Shown: piece by piece, positions 16,553 to 24,253 of the stretch | How positions within the stretch are numbered: the stretch's first letter is position 1 | How the letters are laid out: every line of letters begins with the position of its first letter | Assembly: GCA_020442385.1 (NCBI GenBank) | Contig: JAGRKE010000009.1 | Location: 1-44,971 of the forward strand | Direction of reading: 5' to 3' | Length of the DNA: 44,971 nt | Origin: Alphaproteobacteria bacterium | GTDB lineage: Bacteria > Pseudomonadota > Alphaproteobacteria > Micavibrionales > Micavibrionaceae | Notes under the pieces: generated by a model | Databases searched by the model: none | Told to the model about the DNA's origin: nothing | What the model saw: only the letters and a program-made list of their open reading frames with translations | Made by a program: the position numbers and the translations under genes

Positions 16553-18247
16553 CTAATGCGTCAGGTTTGGCCCATCAACGGTTACGGCTGCGACGGGGTC
16601 GTTGTCCTTATTCATCTCGTTTTTAAGCTCGTCCCCGATGGATGGCTTATCGTTCACGCGGGCAATCAATTCATTATAAACCGCGCGTGGGTCTGTTGCC
16701 GTGCTGTCGACATCCTGAAGCGCGGTGTAGGTCTGATAGGGGAACATGCGCTCATCCGGGTGGTACATGACCGAATTCGGGTCTGTATATTGGCGCACGA
16801 ACGCCTCTTTGAGTTTTGAGACATCCAGATCGGACAGCTCATCCAGCTCTGCCAAGGCTTCGTCCAAACGTGCGCCCGCCACCAGCTTGCCACCCTGTTT
16901 GGCGAGCAATCCGGCCTCTTGCATGTCTTTCAAGGTTGCATTCAAATTCCTGTCGCCGTTTCGCGCATGAATTTCAACTGCTTCGTTTGAGAGCTGATAT
17001 ATGCCCTGCGCTGCATCGGTTAAGGGGTTGATACTGCCGTCTTGACGCAGCGGGCTGATACTTTCCAATACATCATCCAGATTATCGAGCGCGACTTGCG
17101 TGCTCACACCATCTGAATTGACAGACTCAACGCGGATCACAGCCGGATCAATGTCGTTAGGAATTTTAATTTTACCGATCACGTTCTTACCGGCACTGAC
17201 AGAAATCGTATTTGTTTTCAGGTCAAAATGACTGGTGAGCTCCTGGTTCGGGTTGTCATGCAGAAACATGAAGCGCGTGTTGTTTGCCACATCGTTCGTG
17301 AACATGTTGCCGTGATGATCAGCGCTGCCGTAATTTATTTTCGCCATATATTGTGACGGGTTGTCGATGATAAATTTTACTTCTTCATCGGCCACAATCT
17401 CGCCAAAATAGCCATCGTCTTCGCGGGCCATGGGGCTGTAATTAATCGGCGTGGTGTTTGCTCCGCCGATCTTCAAAAACACATTATGCTGGTGATTGTC
17501 GTGATCGCCATGCTTGCCGTGTTCCAGATCTTTGATAAGCTCGGGCGCGCGCGGCGCGGTTTCCCATGCAATTTCCACACGGCGGTTCAGGGCGGATTTA
17601 ACATTATCGCCGGTATTCTCAAGATTGTTTTTCTCGCCATCGGCACTGATCTCAACATATTCGGTGTTCAGGCGCGCGCGGAAATCTGTCATGCTCGCAT
17701 CGCTATCCAGCAGCTTATAAGCGGCAAACAAATTATCGATTGTATCGCTCACGCGGTCTTGCGATAGCGCATCGTTATAGCCATCGCTGCCCATGGTGTC
17801 GGTGTGGCCCTTAATCGTCAGGCGGGCCTGCGGGTCATCATAAAGCGCTTGTGCAATTTCATTGTAATTGGCCAGTTCGACCGACACATCCGGGTTGTCT
17901 TGCGCCAGAATATTTTTTGCGCCGTTCAAAATGCTCGCCTTTTCGCCTGCATTGGTCAGAGCGGTGCGCTCATCAAAGCCGTAAAATTCAATATAAGATT
18001 TTCCCGCGCTGGGGTGCTGGATTGTAACGGTTTCTCCGTCGCCCTCGCGCTGCATAACTTGTGAGATCACATTGCCGAGGAACACATCACGTGAAAGCGT
18101 GTCTTCACGTGAGCCGAAGCCGTTTTTAATAATCTCTGTACGGTTGCCGTTTTTTTCCTCAAACACAGCGGACGTGCGCTGGCCCAACTGACGGTCAACC
18201 TTATCTAAAAATTCTCTAAAGCCCTGAATTGGCTTGGTATCTGGCAT
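16553..18247 (-). CDS. OmpA-C-like domain protein without signal peptide
   Basis: 564 residues from the ATG at 18247, which has a GAGGGA ribosome-binding site; a GTG at 18259 is less likely. Residues about 85-230 form an OmpA/MotB-type peptidoglycan-binding domain: a Tyr-Gly-Phe-Asp segment, Leu-Thr-Ile-Lys-Gly-His-Thr-Asp-Thr-Met-Gly-Ser, the run Asn-Asp-Ala-Leu-Ser-Gln-Asp-Arg, and Asn-Arg-Arg-Val-Glu-Ile near the end. There is no signal peptide, lipobox or membrane helix, which is odd for this domain. The C-terminal 330 residues are acidic with no recognised domain and may be a second globular or appendage part. Export by a signal-less route is possible but unproven. Confidence 0.65.
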   Translation of the reverse strand: MPDTKPIQGFREFLDKVDRQLGQRTSAVFEEKNGNRTEIIKNGFGSREDTLSRDVFLGNVISQVMQREGDGETVTIQHPSAGKSYIEFYGFDERTALTNAGEKASILNGAKNILAQDNPDVSVELANYNEIAQALYDDPQARLTIKGHTDTMGSDGYNDALSQDRVSDTIDNLFAAYKLLDSDASMTDFRARLNTEYVEISADGEKNNLENTGDNVKSALNRRVEIAWETAPRAPELIKDLEHGKHGDHDNHQHNVFLKIGGANTTPINYSPMAREDDGYFGEIVADEEVKFIIDNPSQYMAKINYGSADHHGNMFTNDVANNTRFMFLHDNPNQELTSHFDLKTNTISVSAGKNVIGKIKIPNDIDPAVIRVESVNSDGVSTQVALDNLDDVLESISPLRQDGSINPLTDAAQGIYQLSNEAVEIHARNGDRNLNATLKDMQEAGLLAKQGGKLVAGARLDEALAELDELSDLDVSKLKEAFVRQYTDPNSVMYHPDERMFPYQTYTALQDVDSTATDPRAVYNELIARVNDKPSIGDELKNEMNKDNDPVAAVTVDGPNLTH

Positions 18248-18293
18248 TTTTTCCCTCACTTATTACCCGCCCGCAATATGCAGGCACAGGGAA

Positions 18294-18325
18294 AGAATAG
18301 GCCAAAAAGCTTAATAATTTATGAA
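18294..18325 (-). promoter_or_regulatory. Candidate CtrA-like promoter of the OmpA-like gene
   Basis: On the minus strand TTCA (18325-18322), seven bases and TTAA (18314-18311) form a box with one mismatch to TTAA-N7-TTAA. Eleven bases later comes TATTCT (18299-18294). Spacing and layout equal those of the perfect boxes in this window. The leader would be about 40 bases. Confidence 0.4.
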
Positions 18326-18352
18326 AAAACAGGGGGATAGGCAAAGAATAGC

Positions 18353-19129
18353 TTAAGGCTCGAATCTTTGTGTTTTCTGGGGTTCTTCAGGTTTTTCGAA
18401 GCAATGTTTGTAAGCTTGATTAAAAACGCCCGGCAGATAAAAGCCATAGCTGATACTTTTTTCTTGTCCGGGAATTCTAAATTCTGTTTTTCCGTCCTTA
18501 TAGACAGCGGAATAGTTGGTGTCATTATTGCCTAGACCAAGAAAATCAGCAGTGTTGGCAGGATTATTGAGCAGAGCATCAATCTCGTCTTTCAATTCAC
18601 TCATCTGGTTTGTTCCTGTTTCGGCGGCTTTGAAAAGCGCCGCGACGGAGGCTGTATCAGCAAAATCGCCGCGTACATATAGAGCATTTCGTCTTATATC
18701 CTGAATTTCGAGTGTTTGCTTAAAGGCGTTTCCGCGCTGCTCAAAAGAAATAAAGCTGTTGGTCGATGAATTGACCTTCGCATTATAGACCTGCTTTACG
18801 CTCTCGGCGTTTTTGAACAGGGCGGGGTAATCAACATCGGCGCCGCTCAGCCATTGATCAAGAAAATTTTGGGCATCCGCTTCACTTGTAAAGCCGCGCG
18901 CTGTAATAATATCTAGCTGATAAGAGGTAAGGGTCAGGTCAAAGCGGCCACTTTCTTCGGTGACTTTCCCGCCGCGCCCTTGCGCCTTTTGCTTCATATC
19001 GGCTTGCATGGCGGTAATGCTATCATTGGCCGGCGCGGTTGTTGTTTTATCGCTTTGCGCAAACGCCATATTGGCCCACAGGGCAAGACCTGAGGTGAAA
19101 AGGGCGGCGCTGCGGGCGGCTTTATGCAT
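18353..19129 (-). CDS. Exported hypothetical protein
   Basis: A 258-residue protein with a clear signal peptide ending Ala-Phe-Ala before Gln-Ser. The mature protein is hydrophilic with no membrane segment; I recognise no family. There is one Cys in the C-terminal tail, which is Pro/Gln/Lys-rich. A strong GGAGAGAG ribosome-binding site precedes the ATG, and a TTGACT at about 19180 on the minus strand may be its -35. It is probably periplasmic. It sits just upstream of the OmpA-like gene on the same strand, but with a separate promoter-like region between them. Confidence 0.6.
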   Translation of the reverse strand: MHKAARSAALFTSGLALWANMAFAQSDKTTTAPANDSITAMQADMKQKAQGRGGKVTEESGRFDLTLTSYQLDIITARGFTSEADAQNFLDQWLSGADVDYPALFKNAESVKQVYNAKVNSSTNSFISFEQRGNAFKQTLEIQDIRRNALYVRGDFADTASVAALFKAAETGTNQMSELKDEIDALLNNPANTADFLGLGNNDTNYSAVYKDGKTEFRIPGQEKSISYGFYLPGVFNQAYKHCFEKPEEPQKTQRFEP

Positions 19130-19219
19130 GTGTAATCTCTCTCCGTTTAGAATTTAGATACCTTACAGCATTATAATATGTAAAGTCAAGAGTGTTTGCG
19201 CCTGTGCAAATTTTTATCC

Positions 19220-20272
19220 CTAAATCTGGTTTAGAGCCTTGGAAATACCGTTTTCAAATTGCTTGCCCACGGCCTCCCAGCTGTAGTGGGTGCGCACATA
19301 TTCGGTGCGCTCCTCGGCACTTCCCGGCGCTTGCAGGGCTTTTTGTGCGGCCGCCGCCAAATCCGTTTCCTCTAGTGCGCCTAGTATTGGCTCTGTGATG
19401 ATGTCTTTCGGCCCGGTCACATTATAGGCAGCGACAGGAATGCCACTGGCCAGCGCTTCCACCAGCACCATGCCGAACGTATCGGTGCGCGAGGGGAAAA
19501 CGAACAAATCGGCCGAACGGTAATGAGCCCCCAGCTCTTCTCCTGTTTTTACGCCAACAAAATGGGCATCGGGGTATTGCGCGGCCAGTTCTTCGCGGCT
19601 TGGTCCGTCGCCGACAATCACTTTCGATCCTTCCCACTCCATGCGCAGGAAGTCCTCGATATTTTTCTCAATCGCCACTCGCCCGACATACAGGGCAACG
19701 GGCTTTTGCAAATCATCAAACAGGGTTTTTTTGCCCGGATGGAACAAATCGAAATTTACCCCGCGCGTCAGGCGTATCATTGGCGTGCGAAATCCCCAGC
19801 TTTTCAGCTCATCTTCCAGGCTCTGCGTGGCGATAAACATCGCTTGAGCCTCTTTGTGAAAATGGCGGACGATGGCTTTGCTGATCCCATGCACAGGTTT
19901 GTAGAGAAACGGCAAAAAGCGCGAGAGGCGCTTGGCCGTGTAATCCGGGAAATGCGTGTGATACGAGGTTGTGAATTCTATACCGTGTTGCATGCAGTAT
20001 TTCCGGCCCGCCCAGCCCAGCGGCCCTTCGGTGGCGATATGAATGTAATCGGGCGCGAAATCCTCAACCAGCTTTTTAAGGCGGCGATAGGGCGCCAGCG
20101 CCAGCTTAATCTCATCATAGCCGGGCATCGGAATGCGGCGCGGAAAATCCGCCGGGCCGATCACATGGGTTTGGTGGCCCGCGCGCTCCAGCTCCTCACA
20201 TATATATTCATAGGTGCGCACAACCCCGTTTACCTGCGGGTGCCATGCATCACTGATAATTAAAATCTTCAT
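19220..20272 (-). CDS. GT4-family glycosyltransferase
   Basis: A 350-residue GT-B fold enzyme of the group 1/GT4 family. The N-terminal half has the Trp-His-Pro-Gln-Val-Asn-Gly-Val-Val-Arg-Thr acceptor-side motif found in MgtA/PimB/SqdX-type sugar transferases, and a Tyr-His-Thr-His-Phe-Pro segment. The C-terminal half has Tyr-Val-Gly-Arg-Val-Ala-Ile-Glu-Lys-Asn, Val-Gly-Asp-Gly-Pro, and the E-x7-E-like region Ser-Arg-Thr-Asp-Thr-Phe-Gly-Met-Val-Leu-Val-Glu for the nucleotide sugar. A glycolipid or cell-envelope glycan role is likely; the donor and acceptor cannot be read. No clear ribosome-binding site precedes the ATG. Confidence 0.85.
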   Translation of the reverse strand: MKILIISDAWHPQVNGVVRTYEYICEELERAGHQTHVIGPADFPRRIPMPGYDEIKLALAPYRRLKKLVEDFAPDYIHIATEGPLGWAGRKYCMQHGIEFTTSYHTHFPDYTAKRLSRFLPFLYKPVHGISKAIVRHFHKEAQAMFIATQSLEDELKSWGFRTPMIRLTRGVNFDLFHPGKKTLFDDLQKPVALYVGRVAIEKNIEDFLRMEWEGSKVIVGDGPSREELAAQYPDAHFVGVKTGEELGAHYRSADLFVFPSRTDTFGMVLVEALASGIPVAAYNVTGPKDIITEPILGALEETDLAAAAQKALQAPGSAEERTEYVRTHYSWEAVGKQFENGISKALNQI

Positions 20273-20355
20273 AAGGGCTGGCCACTCATTGCTTTTATTT
20301 TACCGGCGTTCATCCTAAACTGTTCCTTCAGAGCTCGCCAAGGATGGAATGCCAA

Positions 20356-21678
20356 ATGTTTCGAAAATATCTGTTTAAAATTCTGATTGTGCTGTGCGGC
20401 GTTGTTTACGGTATTGCTGGCGCGCACGCTCAAGATTGCACAGTGGATTACGAGTTGATCTTCCGCATGAGCAAGCCTGTTATAGGCTCTTATAATGTTT
20501 GGGATGTGCTCTATGGCGAGCAAGAAACTGAAGAGCGTTTGACCTCCGGTGTTTACGATGCGAATGGTTGGCTGATTGCCGCTGGGCAGCGCGCAAAGGC
20601 GGGCAGCGCTGATGTGGATCTGATCCTTGTCGCGCTGGGGCGGCGCGGGCGCATGCACTGGGAACAGGCCCACAGCGTCAAAGGTCTGCATGAAGTTAAA
20701 AAGATGATCGCGCGCGGCGACGGGTTCTTGGTGCTGGGTAATCTTAAAGATGCCAAGGGCAAGCAAGCGGTTTGGCTGGGCTTTGTTGATGCGAATGGAA
20801 AGCTTACGGGCTCGAAAACACTCAGCGATAAAAAAGACGGCATGGTCGGCACGGACATTATTCCCGCGCATGATGGCAAGAATTATATGCTGGCAACGCA
20901 ATTTATCACCGCGCAGGGTGAGCCGGCATCGCACGCCGCTGTTCATAAAATTACGCCCGATGGCAAGGTGCTGTTCGGTCCGGCCTTTCTGCCGGGGGCA
21001 GAAAATAAAATTCTCGGCCTCACGGCTGTTGCGGATAATCACTATATTGCGGTCGGTTACATTATGCGCGCCAACGGTCAAAAGGCGGGCTGGATGATGC
21101 GCCTAAACGAACAGGCCGGTATCGATTGGCAGCGCCAATATGCACGTGGATCGGGCGCGGAACTTGTGGCGGTCCGGCCATTGCTCAGCCGTTATGCGGT
21201 TGTGGTTGGCGGCGTTGATCCCACGCAGGGCAGCGGTGAAAATGCCGCCGGGTGGTTGATGACGGTCGGTATTGATAGCGGCGAGATCGGCTGGCAGCGC
21301 TATTACACAGGCGATATCAACTATGCGGGCCGCGATCTTTTGACCAATCCTGACGGAATGATTTCGGTGTTGCTCGAAGGGACACCCGCTAAAGAAGACG
21401 ATCCTGATTATGTGCGCTTGCTGACGATTAATCCGCGCGGGCAGCTTTTTATTAGTGATGAATATTTTAACGGCGAGGCCGCCGACGCTTATCAGATTAT
21501 AAAATCGCCCTCCGATGAGCGCGTGCTGCTGGGCCGCACCAAAATGAAATACACGATTGAGACTCCCGGTGAGCCGGAGCCGAAAATCATCCGCAGTCAT
21601 GAAGGCTGGGTTCTGGTCGGACAAGCCGCCGAGCCTTACAACGACCCGTGCATTCAACCCTTTCAGGCCGCGCCATGA
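20356..21678 (+). CDS. Secreted predicted beta-propeller protein
   Basis: 440 residues from the ATG at 20356, which has GGATGG upstream; the ATG at 20344 overlaps that site. The signal peptide ends Gly-Ala-His-Ala. The mature protein has about seven blocks of 45-55 residues, each with a hydrophobic strand ending in Gly, a second strand with Trp or aromatic residues, then Asn/Asp-Gly and a third strand (for example near residues 70, 125, 170, 220, 265, 330 and 395). This is the look of a seven-bladed propeller. The mature chain has only two cysteines, one close to each end. Its stop overlaps the start of the rluD-like gene (ATGA). Function unknown. Confidence 0.6.
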   Translation: MFRKYLFKILIVLCGVVYGIAGAHAQDCTVDYELIFRMSKPVIGSYNVWDVLYGEQETEERLTSGVYDANGWLIAAGQRAKAGSADVDLILVALGRRGRMHWEQAHSVKGLHEVKKMIARGDGFLVLGNLKDAKGKQAVWLGFVDANGKLTGSKTLSDKKDGMVGTDIIPAHDGKNYMLATQFITAQGEPASHAAVHKITPDGKVLFGPAFLPGAENKILGLTAVADNHYIAVGYIMRANGQKAGWMMRLNEQAGIDWQRQYARGSGAELVAVRPLLSRYAVVVGGVDPTQGSGENAAGWLMTVGIDSGEIGWQRYYTGDINYAGRDLLTNPDGMISVLLEGTPAKEDDPDYVRLLTINPRGQLFISDEYFNGEAADAYQIIKSPSDERVLLGRTKMKYTIETPGEPEPKIIRSHEGWVLVGQAAEPYNDPCIQPFQAAP

Positions 21679-22655
21679 GTGAGGTTCTAAGCTTTACCAT
21701 CACCGAAGAGCATGTCGGTGCGCGTATGGATAAGGCGCTGAGCGCCCTGTGCGGGGATGATCTTTCGCGCTCACGCCTGCAGGGGCTCATTGCCGAAGGG
21801 CAGGTGCGGCTCAACGGCGTATCGTGTGAAACCGCGTCCCGCCGTCTGGAGCTTGATGACGAACTATCCGTTGCGATCCCTCCGCCTGTTGCGGCAGACC
21901 CGGTGGCCCAGGATATCCCGCTCGATATTGTCTACGAAGATGATGATGTGATTGTCCTGAATAAACCTGTCGGACTGGTTGTGCATCCGGGCGCGGGCAA
22001 TCATGACGGCACGCTGGTCAATGCTTTGCTGCACCATTGCGGCGACACGTTGTCTGGCATTGGCGGGGTGATGCGCCCCGGCATTGTGCATCGGTTGGAT
22101 AAGGAAACCACAGGGCTGATGGTCGCGGCGAAAAATGACAAGGCGCATAAGGGCCTCGCCGCGCAGCTTGAGGACCGCAGCCTCAGCCGCAAATATAAGG
22201 CGCTGGTGCTCGGCGTTCCGATGCCGCTTAAGGGCAGTGTTGATGCGCCGATAGCCCGTCATAAAGGCAACCGCTTGAAGATGAGCGTGAACCAGAAGGA
22301 GGGGCGGGAGGCCCGCACGCATTATCTGGTGCTGGAGAGTTATCGCGATGAATTCGCACTGGTTGAATGCGCGCTGGAGAGTGGGCGCACGCACCAAATT
22401 CGCGTGCATATGGACTATATCAAGCATCCGCTGATTGGCGACCCCACTTATGGGCCGCAGCCCACAGCCGTGCAGGGTGCACTAAAACGGGCCGGTTTTT
22501 CCGCTGAAACGGTGCAGCAAATGATGGATTTCCCCTATCAGGTGCTACAGGCCTACAGCCTGTCTTTTATCCATCCGGGCACGAATGAAGAGGTTTCGTT
22601 CGAAATAGACATGCCGGAAAACATACGTAACTTATTGAATTCATTGAAAATCTGA
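21675..22655 (+). CDS. rluD: RluD/RluA-family 23S rRNA pseudouridine synthase
   Basis: 326 residues from the ATG at 21675, which overlaps the stop of the preceding gene in an ATGA. The S4 RNA-binding domain covers about residues 13-75, then the catalytic domain. The active-site motif is His-Arg-Leu-Asp-Lys-Glu-Thr-Thr-Gly with nucleophile D142. The Gly-Arg-Thr-His-Gln-Ile-Arg-Val-His and His-Pro-Leu-Ile-Gly-Asp motifs are also present. RluD makes pseudouridines in helix 69 of 23S rRNA. In many alphaproteobacteria rpoH follows rluD, but here it does not. Confidence 0.88.
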   Translation: MSEVLSFTITEEHVGARMDKALSALCGDDLSRSRLQGLIAEGQVRLNGVSCETASRRLELDDELSVAIPPPVAADPVAQDIPLDIVYEDDDVIVLNKPVGLVVHPGAGNHDGTLVNALLHHCGDTLSGIGGVMRPGIVHRLDKETTGLMVAAKNDKAHKGLAAQLEDRSLSRKYKALVLGVPMPLKGSVDAPIARHKGNRLKMSVNQKEGREARTHYLVLESYRDEFALVECALESGRTHQIRVHMDYIKHPLIGDPTYGPQPTAVQGALKRAGFSAETVQQMMDFPYQVLQAYSLSFIHPGTNEEVSFEIDMPENIRNLLNSLKI

Positions 22656-22714
22656 AAAAATCCATAAAAAATATATAAAATTTTAGATAAATTGGTTGAT
22701 TTTTCATAATCAAT

Positions 22715-22742
22715 AGGTCATACTAAAAATATAAGGTCATAC
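22715..22742 (+). repeat. Direct repeat AGGTCATAC x2 ahead of the candidate sRNA
   Basis: AGGTCATAC occurs at 22715-22723 and 22734-22742, 19 bases apart, or about two helical turns. A TTGATT-N6-AATCAA inverted repeat lies just upstream. It is a possible binding site for a tandem regulator at the sRNA promoter; the promoter itself is not clear. Confidence 0.35.
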
Positions 22743-22925
22743 AACAAACGGCCAGTGCGCGAGACATAAGAGCATAATAATAAGGTTTTTGGACAAACGG
22801 CTAACTGAGGACGACACGGTAGATAAATATTCCTTTTGGTAACACGAAGTTTTAACCCAACTTCAACACTTCATCCGATCTGGTACTAACTAAACAGCCG
22901 CCCTTCACGGGGCGGCTTCTTTCTT
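22740..22925 (+). ncRNA. Candidate small RNA with intrinsic terminator
   Basis: This stretch after rluD has no plausible reading frame but is structured: a GAAGTT-N7-AACTTC hairpin at 22846-22864 and a strong terminator at 22896-22917. An ACAAACGGC element occurs twice, near 22743 and 22793. It is far from the rluD stop and ends cleanly, which suits a small RNA of roughly 150-190 bases. The 5' end and identity are unknown. It could instead be the long 3' UTR of rluD. Confidence 0.35.
22896..22925 (+). terminator. Rho-independent terminator after the candidate sRNA
   Basis: AGCCGCCC (22896-22903) pairs with GGGCGGCT (22910-22917) around a six-base loop and is followed by TCTTTCTT. Confidence 0.8.
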
Positions 22926-22939
22926 ATGGTGTTCACATT

Positions 22940-23116
22940 TTAATCTATAATAAAATTATACTGGCGATGCATGGCTTCGTAAGAAGGGCTTAGCCCTTTA
23001 TCGAATTCTTTTTTCAATTTTTGTGATTTTTGCATTTTTGCTTGAACAGACTCTGGAGTGATCATCTCTTTCATAAATTCTGTGAAAAGCTCTGCGTTTT
23101 TTTCTTCTCGTGTCAT
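22940..23116 (-). CDS. Small hypothetical protein (58 residues)
   Basis: A minus-strand frame from the ATG at 23116 to a TAA at 22940, with AAGGCGG about 10 bases upstream of the start. The product is hydrophilic and helical, begins Met-Thr-Arg-Glu-Glu-Lys and ends with Tyr-Asn-Phe-Ile-Ile-Asp. It has no Cys and no membrane segment. No family is recognised. It lies between the sRNA terminator and the CtrA-type promoter of the next gene. The rest of 23117-23308 carries only that promoter. Confidence 0.45.
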   Translation of the reverse strand: MTREEKNAELFTEFMKEMITPESVQAKMQKSQKLKKEFDKGLSPSYEAMHRQYNFIID

Positions 23117-23243
23117 GCGACAAATCCGCCTTATTTTAGTTACTCAATAGGTCGAGCGTAGAGTTTTATTGGTCATAAATCAAGCTGCTTGGTGTTTGCG
23201 TATCGGGGCGGCCTCTTTCTTTTTTTATAAAAACAAATTCTTT

Positions 23244-23275
23244 TTAAGATTTTCTTAAGGCTTAAAAGTTATAAT
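23244..23275 (+). promoter_or_regulatory. CtrA-type promoter of the orphan gene at 23309
   Basis: TTAA (23244-23247), seven bases, TTAA (23255-23258) is a perfect CtrA full site, followed after 11 bases by the consensus -10 TATAAT (23270-23275). The box covers the -35 position. The predicted transcript begins about 25 bases before the start codon, and a GTGAGAGGG ribosome-binding site follows. Confidence 0.65.
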
Positions 23276-23308
23276 TCTGTTGTGTGTAATAAGTGAGAGG
23301 GTAGCACA

Positions 23309-24202
23309 ATGCAGGATATAACAGACGGTTCAACTCCTGATCCAAACACTCTAATTTTGAAGTTTCTTGATCAAATCGAGCCTCATATTGAGAATTATAC
23401 CGATATTGAAAACTTTGTTTATTCCATGATTGATCGGAACGGTATCGAACTTACTGAGGATTCAGGTCTTGAGTATTTGTACGCTTTTTCGAAAGTTCTT
23501 CCTTTTAACGAGTTGGAAGATGTTTTTGTAGATGGAAAGCTTGAGCGCAGAGAGCTTTTGGGAGTCTTGGCCGCTTTTGGAAACCGTAAAACAAATAGGT
23601 TCGATTTTAAGGGGCTTGATACATCTGTAACGCAAGAAGACGTGCAAGCGATGGCTGAAAAAATGGAGAAGTGGGGGCTTGATGCTTCTGTTCCTTCTGA
23701 GCTTAAAATGATTGAAGGTCTTGTTAGAGTTGACAAAGAATTCCGTTATTTCAGTGGTGGTAAGATTGGTCCTTTCTTAGATCAAGCTCGGGCGTTTATA
23801 AATCAAGATGATAACGCTGATTCTAAATCGTCCTTTGGCCGTGACCAGGTCGGAAAAATCAGAAAAACCGCTAATGACATTGCAAACGTTCTCACGCCGA
23901 AGGGTGAAGATAGCAAGATTTCCAACGTCGGAGGTTTATTGCGAAAGGGTTTTCGAAATGTTTCGGAGGTTTTTAGTCGTGCAGTAGATGGGTTGGACGG
24001 TGTTTTTGAACGTCAGACAAAAGAAGCACTAGATAAAGCCGCTCGGGATGTTACTAACTCTGTTTTACCCAAAGGCGAAGAGGCAGATGGGTGCAATAGC
24101 AGAGCCTTCAGAGAATCGGCTGAAGGTTTGGAAAAAGCTGCTGAAGGCGCGATAGAAACAGTAAAAGCTGCTGATTTCAAAATCGGCCCCAATAATTCAT
24201 AA
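23309..24202 (+). CDS. Orphan hypothetical protein behind a CtrA-type promoter
   Basis: A 297-residue soluble protein with no signal peptide or membrane helix and no family recognised. The N-terminal half (about 1-165) is mixed, acidic and globular-looking, with several Glu-Asp-rich turns that loosely recall EF-hand-type loops without a proper one. The C-terminal half is helical and amphipathic. Two copies of a short pattern ending Leu-x-Pro-Lys-Gly-Glu (near residues 196 and 250) suggest an internal duplication. One Cys lies near residue 259. Base composition is more AT-rich than in the tad block. Its strong CtrA-like promoter suggests a cell-cycle or surface-related role (inference). Confidence 0.6.
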   Translation: MQDITDGSTPDPNTLILKFLDQIEPHIENYTDIENFVYSMIDRNGIELTEDSGLEYLYAFSKVLPFNELEDVFVDGKLERRELLGVLAAFGNRKTNRFDFKGLDTSVTQEDVQAMAEKMEKWGLDASVPSELKMIEGLVRVDKEFRYFSGGKIGPFLDQARAFINQDDNADSKSSFGRDQVGKIRKTANDIANVLTPKGEDSKISNVGGLLRKGFRNVSEVFSRAVDGLDGVFERQTKEALDKAARDVTNSVLPKGEEADGCNSRAFRESAEGLEKAAEGAIETVKAADFKIGPNNS

Positions 24203-24225
24203 ACTTCAAAATATATATATCAAAG

Positions 24226-24253
24226 AAAAGCGGGTGTGAGGCCCGCTTTTTTA
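24226..24253. terminator. Bidirectional terminator between the orphan gene and the yjbH-like gene
   Basis: AAAAGCGGG (24226-24234) pairs with CCCGCTTTT (24242-24250) with T tracts on both strands. It sits exactly at the end of the converging gene. Confidence 0.8.

Noticed and set aside
20269..21081. 270-residue minus-strand ORF
   Set aside because: It lies antisense to the secreted propeller gene, which has a signal peptide, ribosome-binding site and coupling to rluD; the antisense frame has no such support.
22656..23308. rpoH expected after rluD
   Set aside because: No sigma-32-like frame is present; the region holds a candidate sRNA, a small ORF and a promoter.
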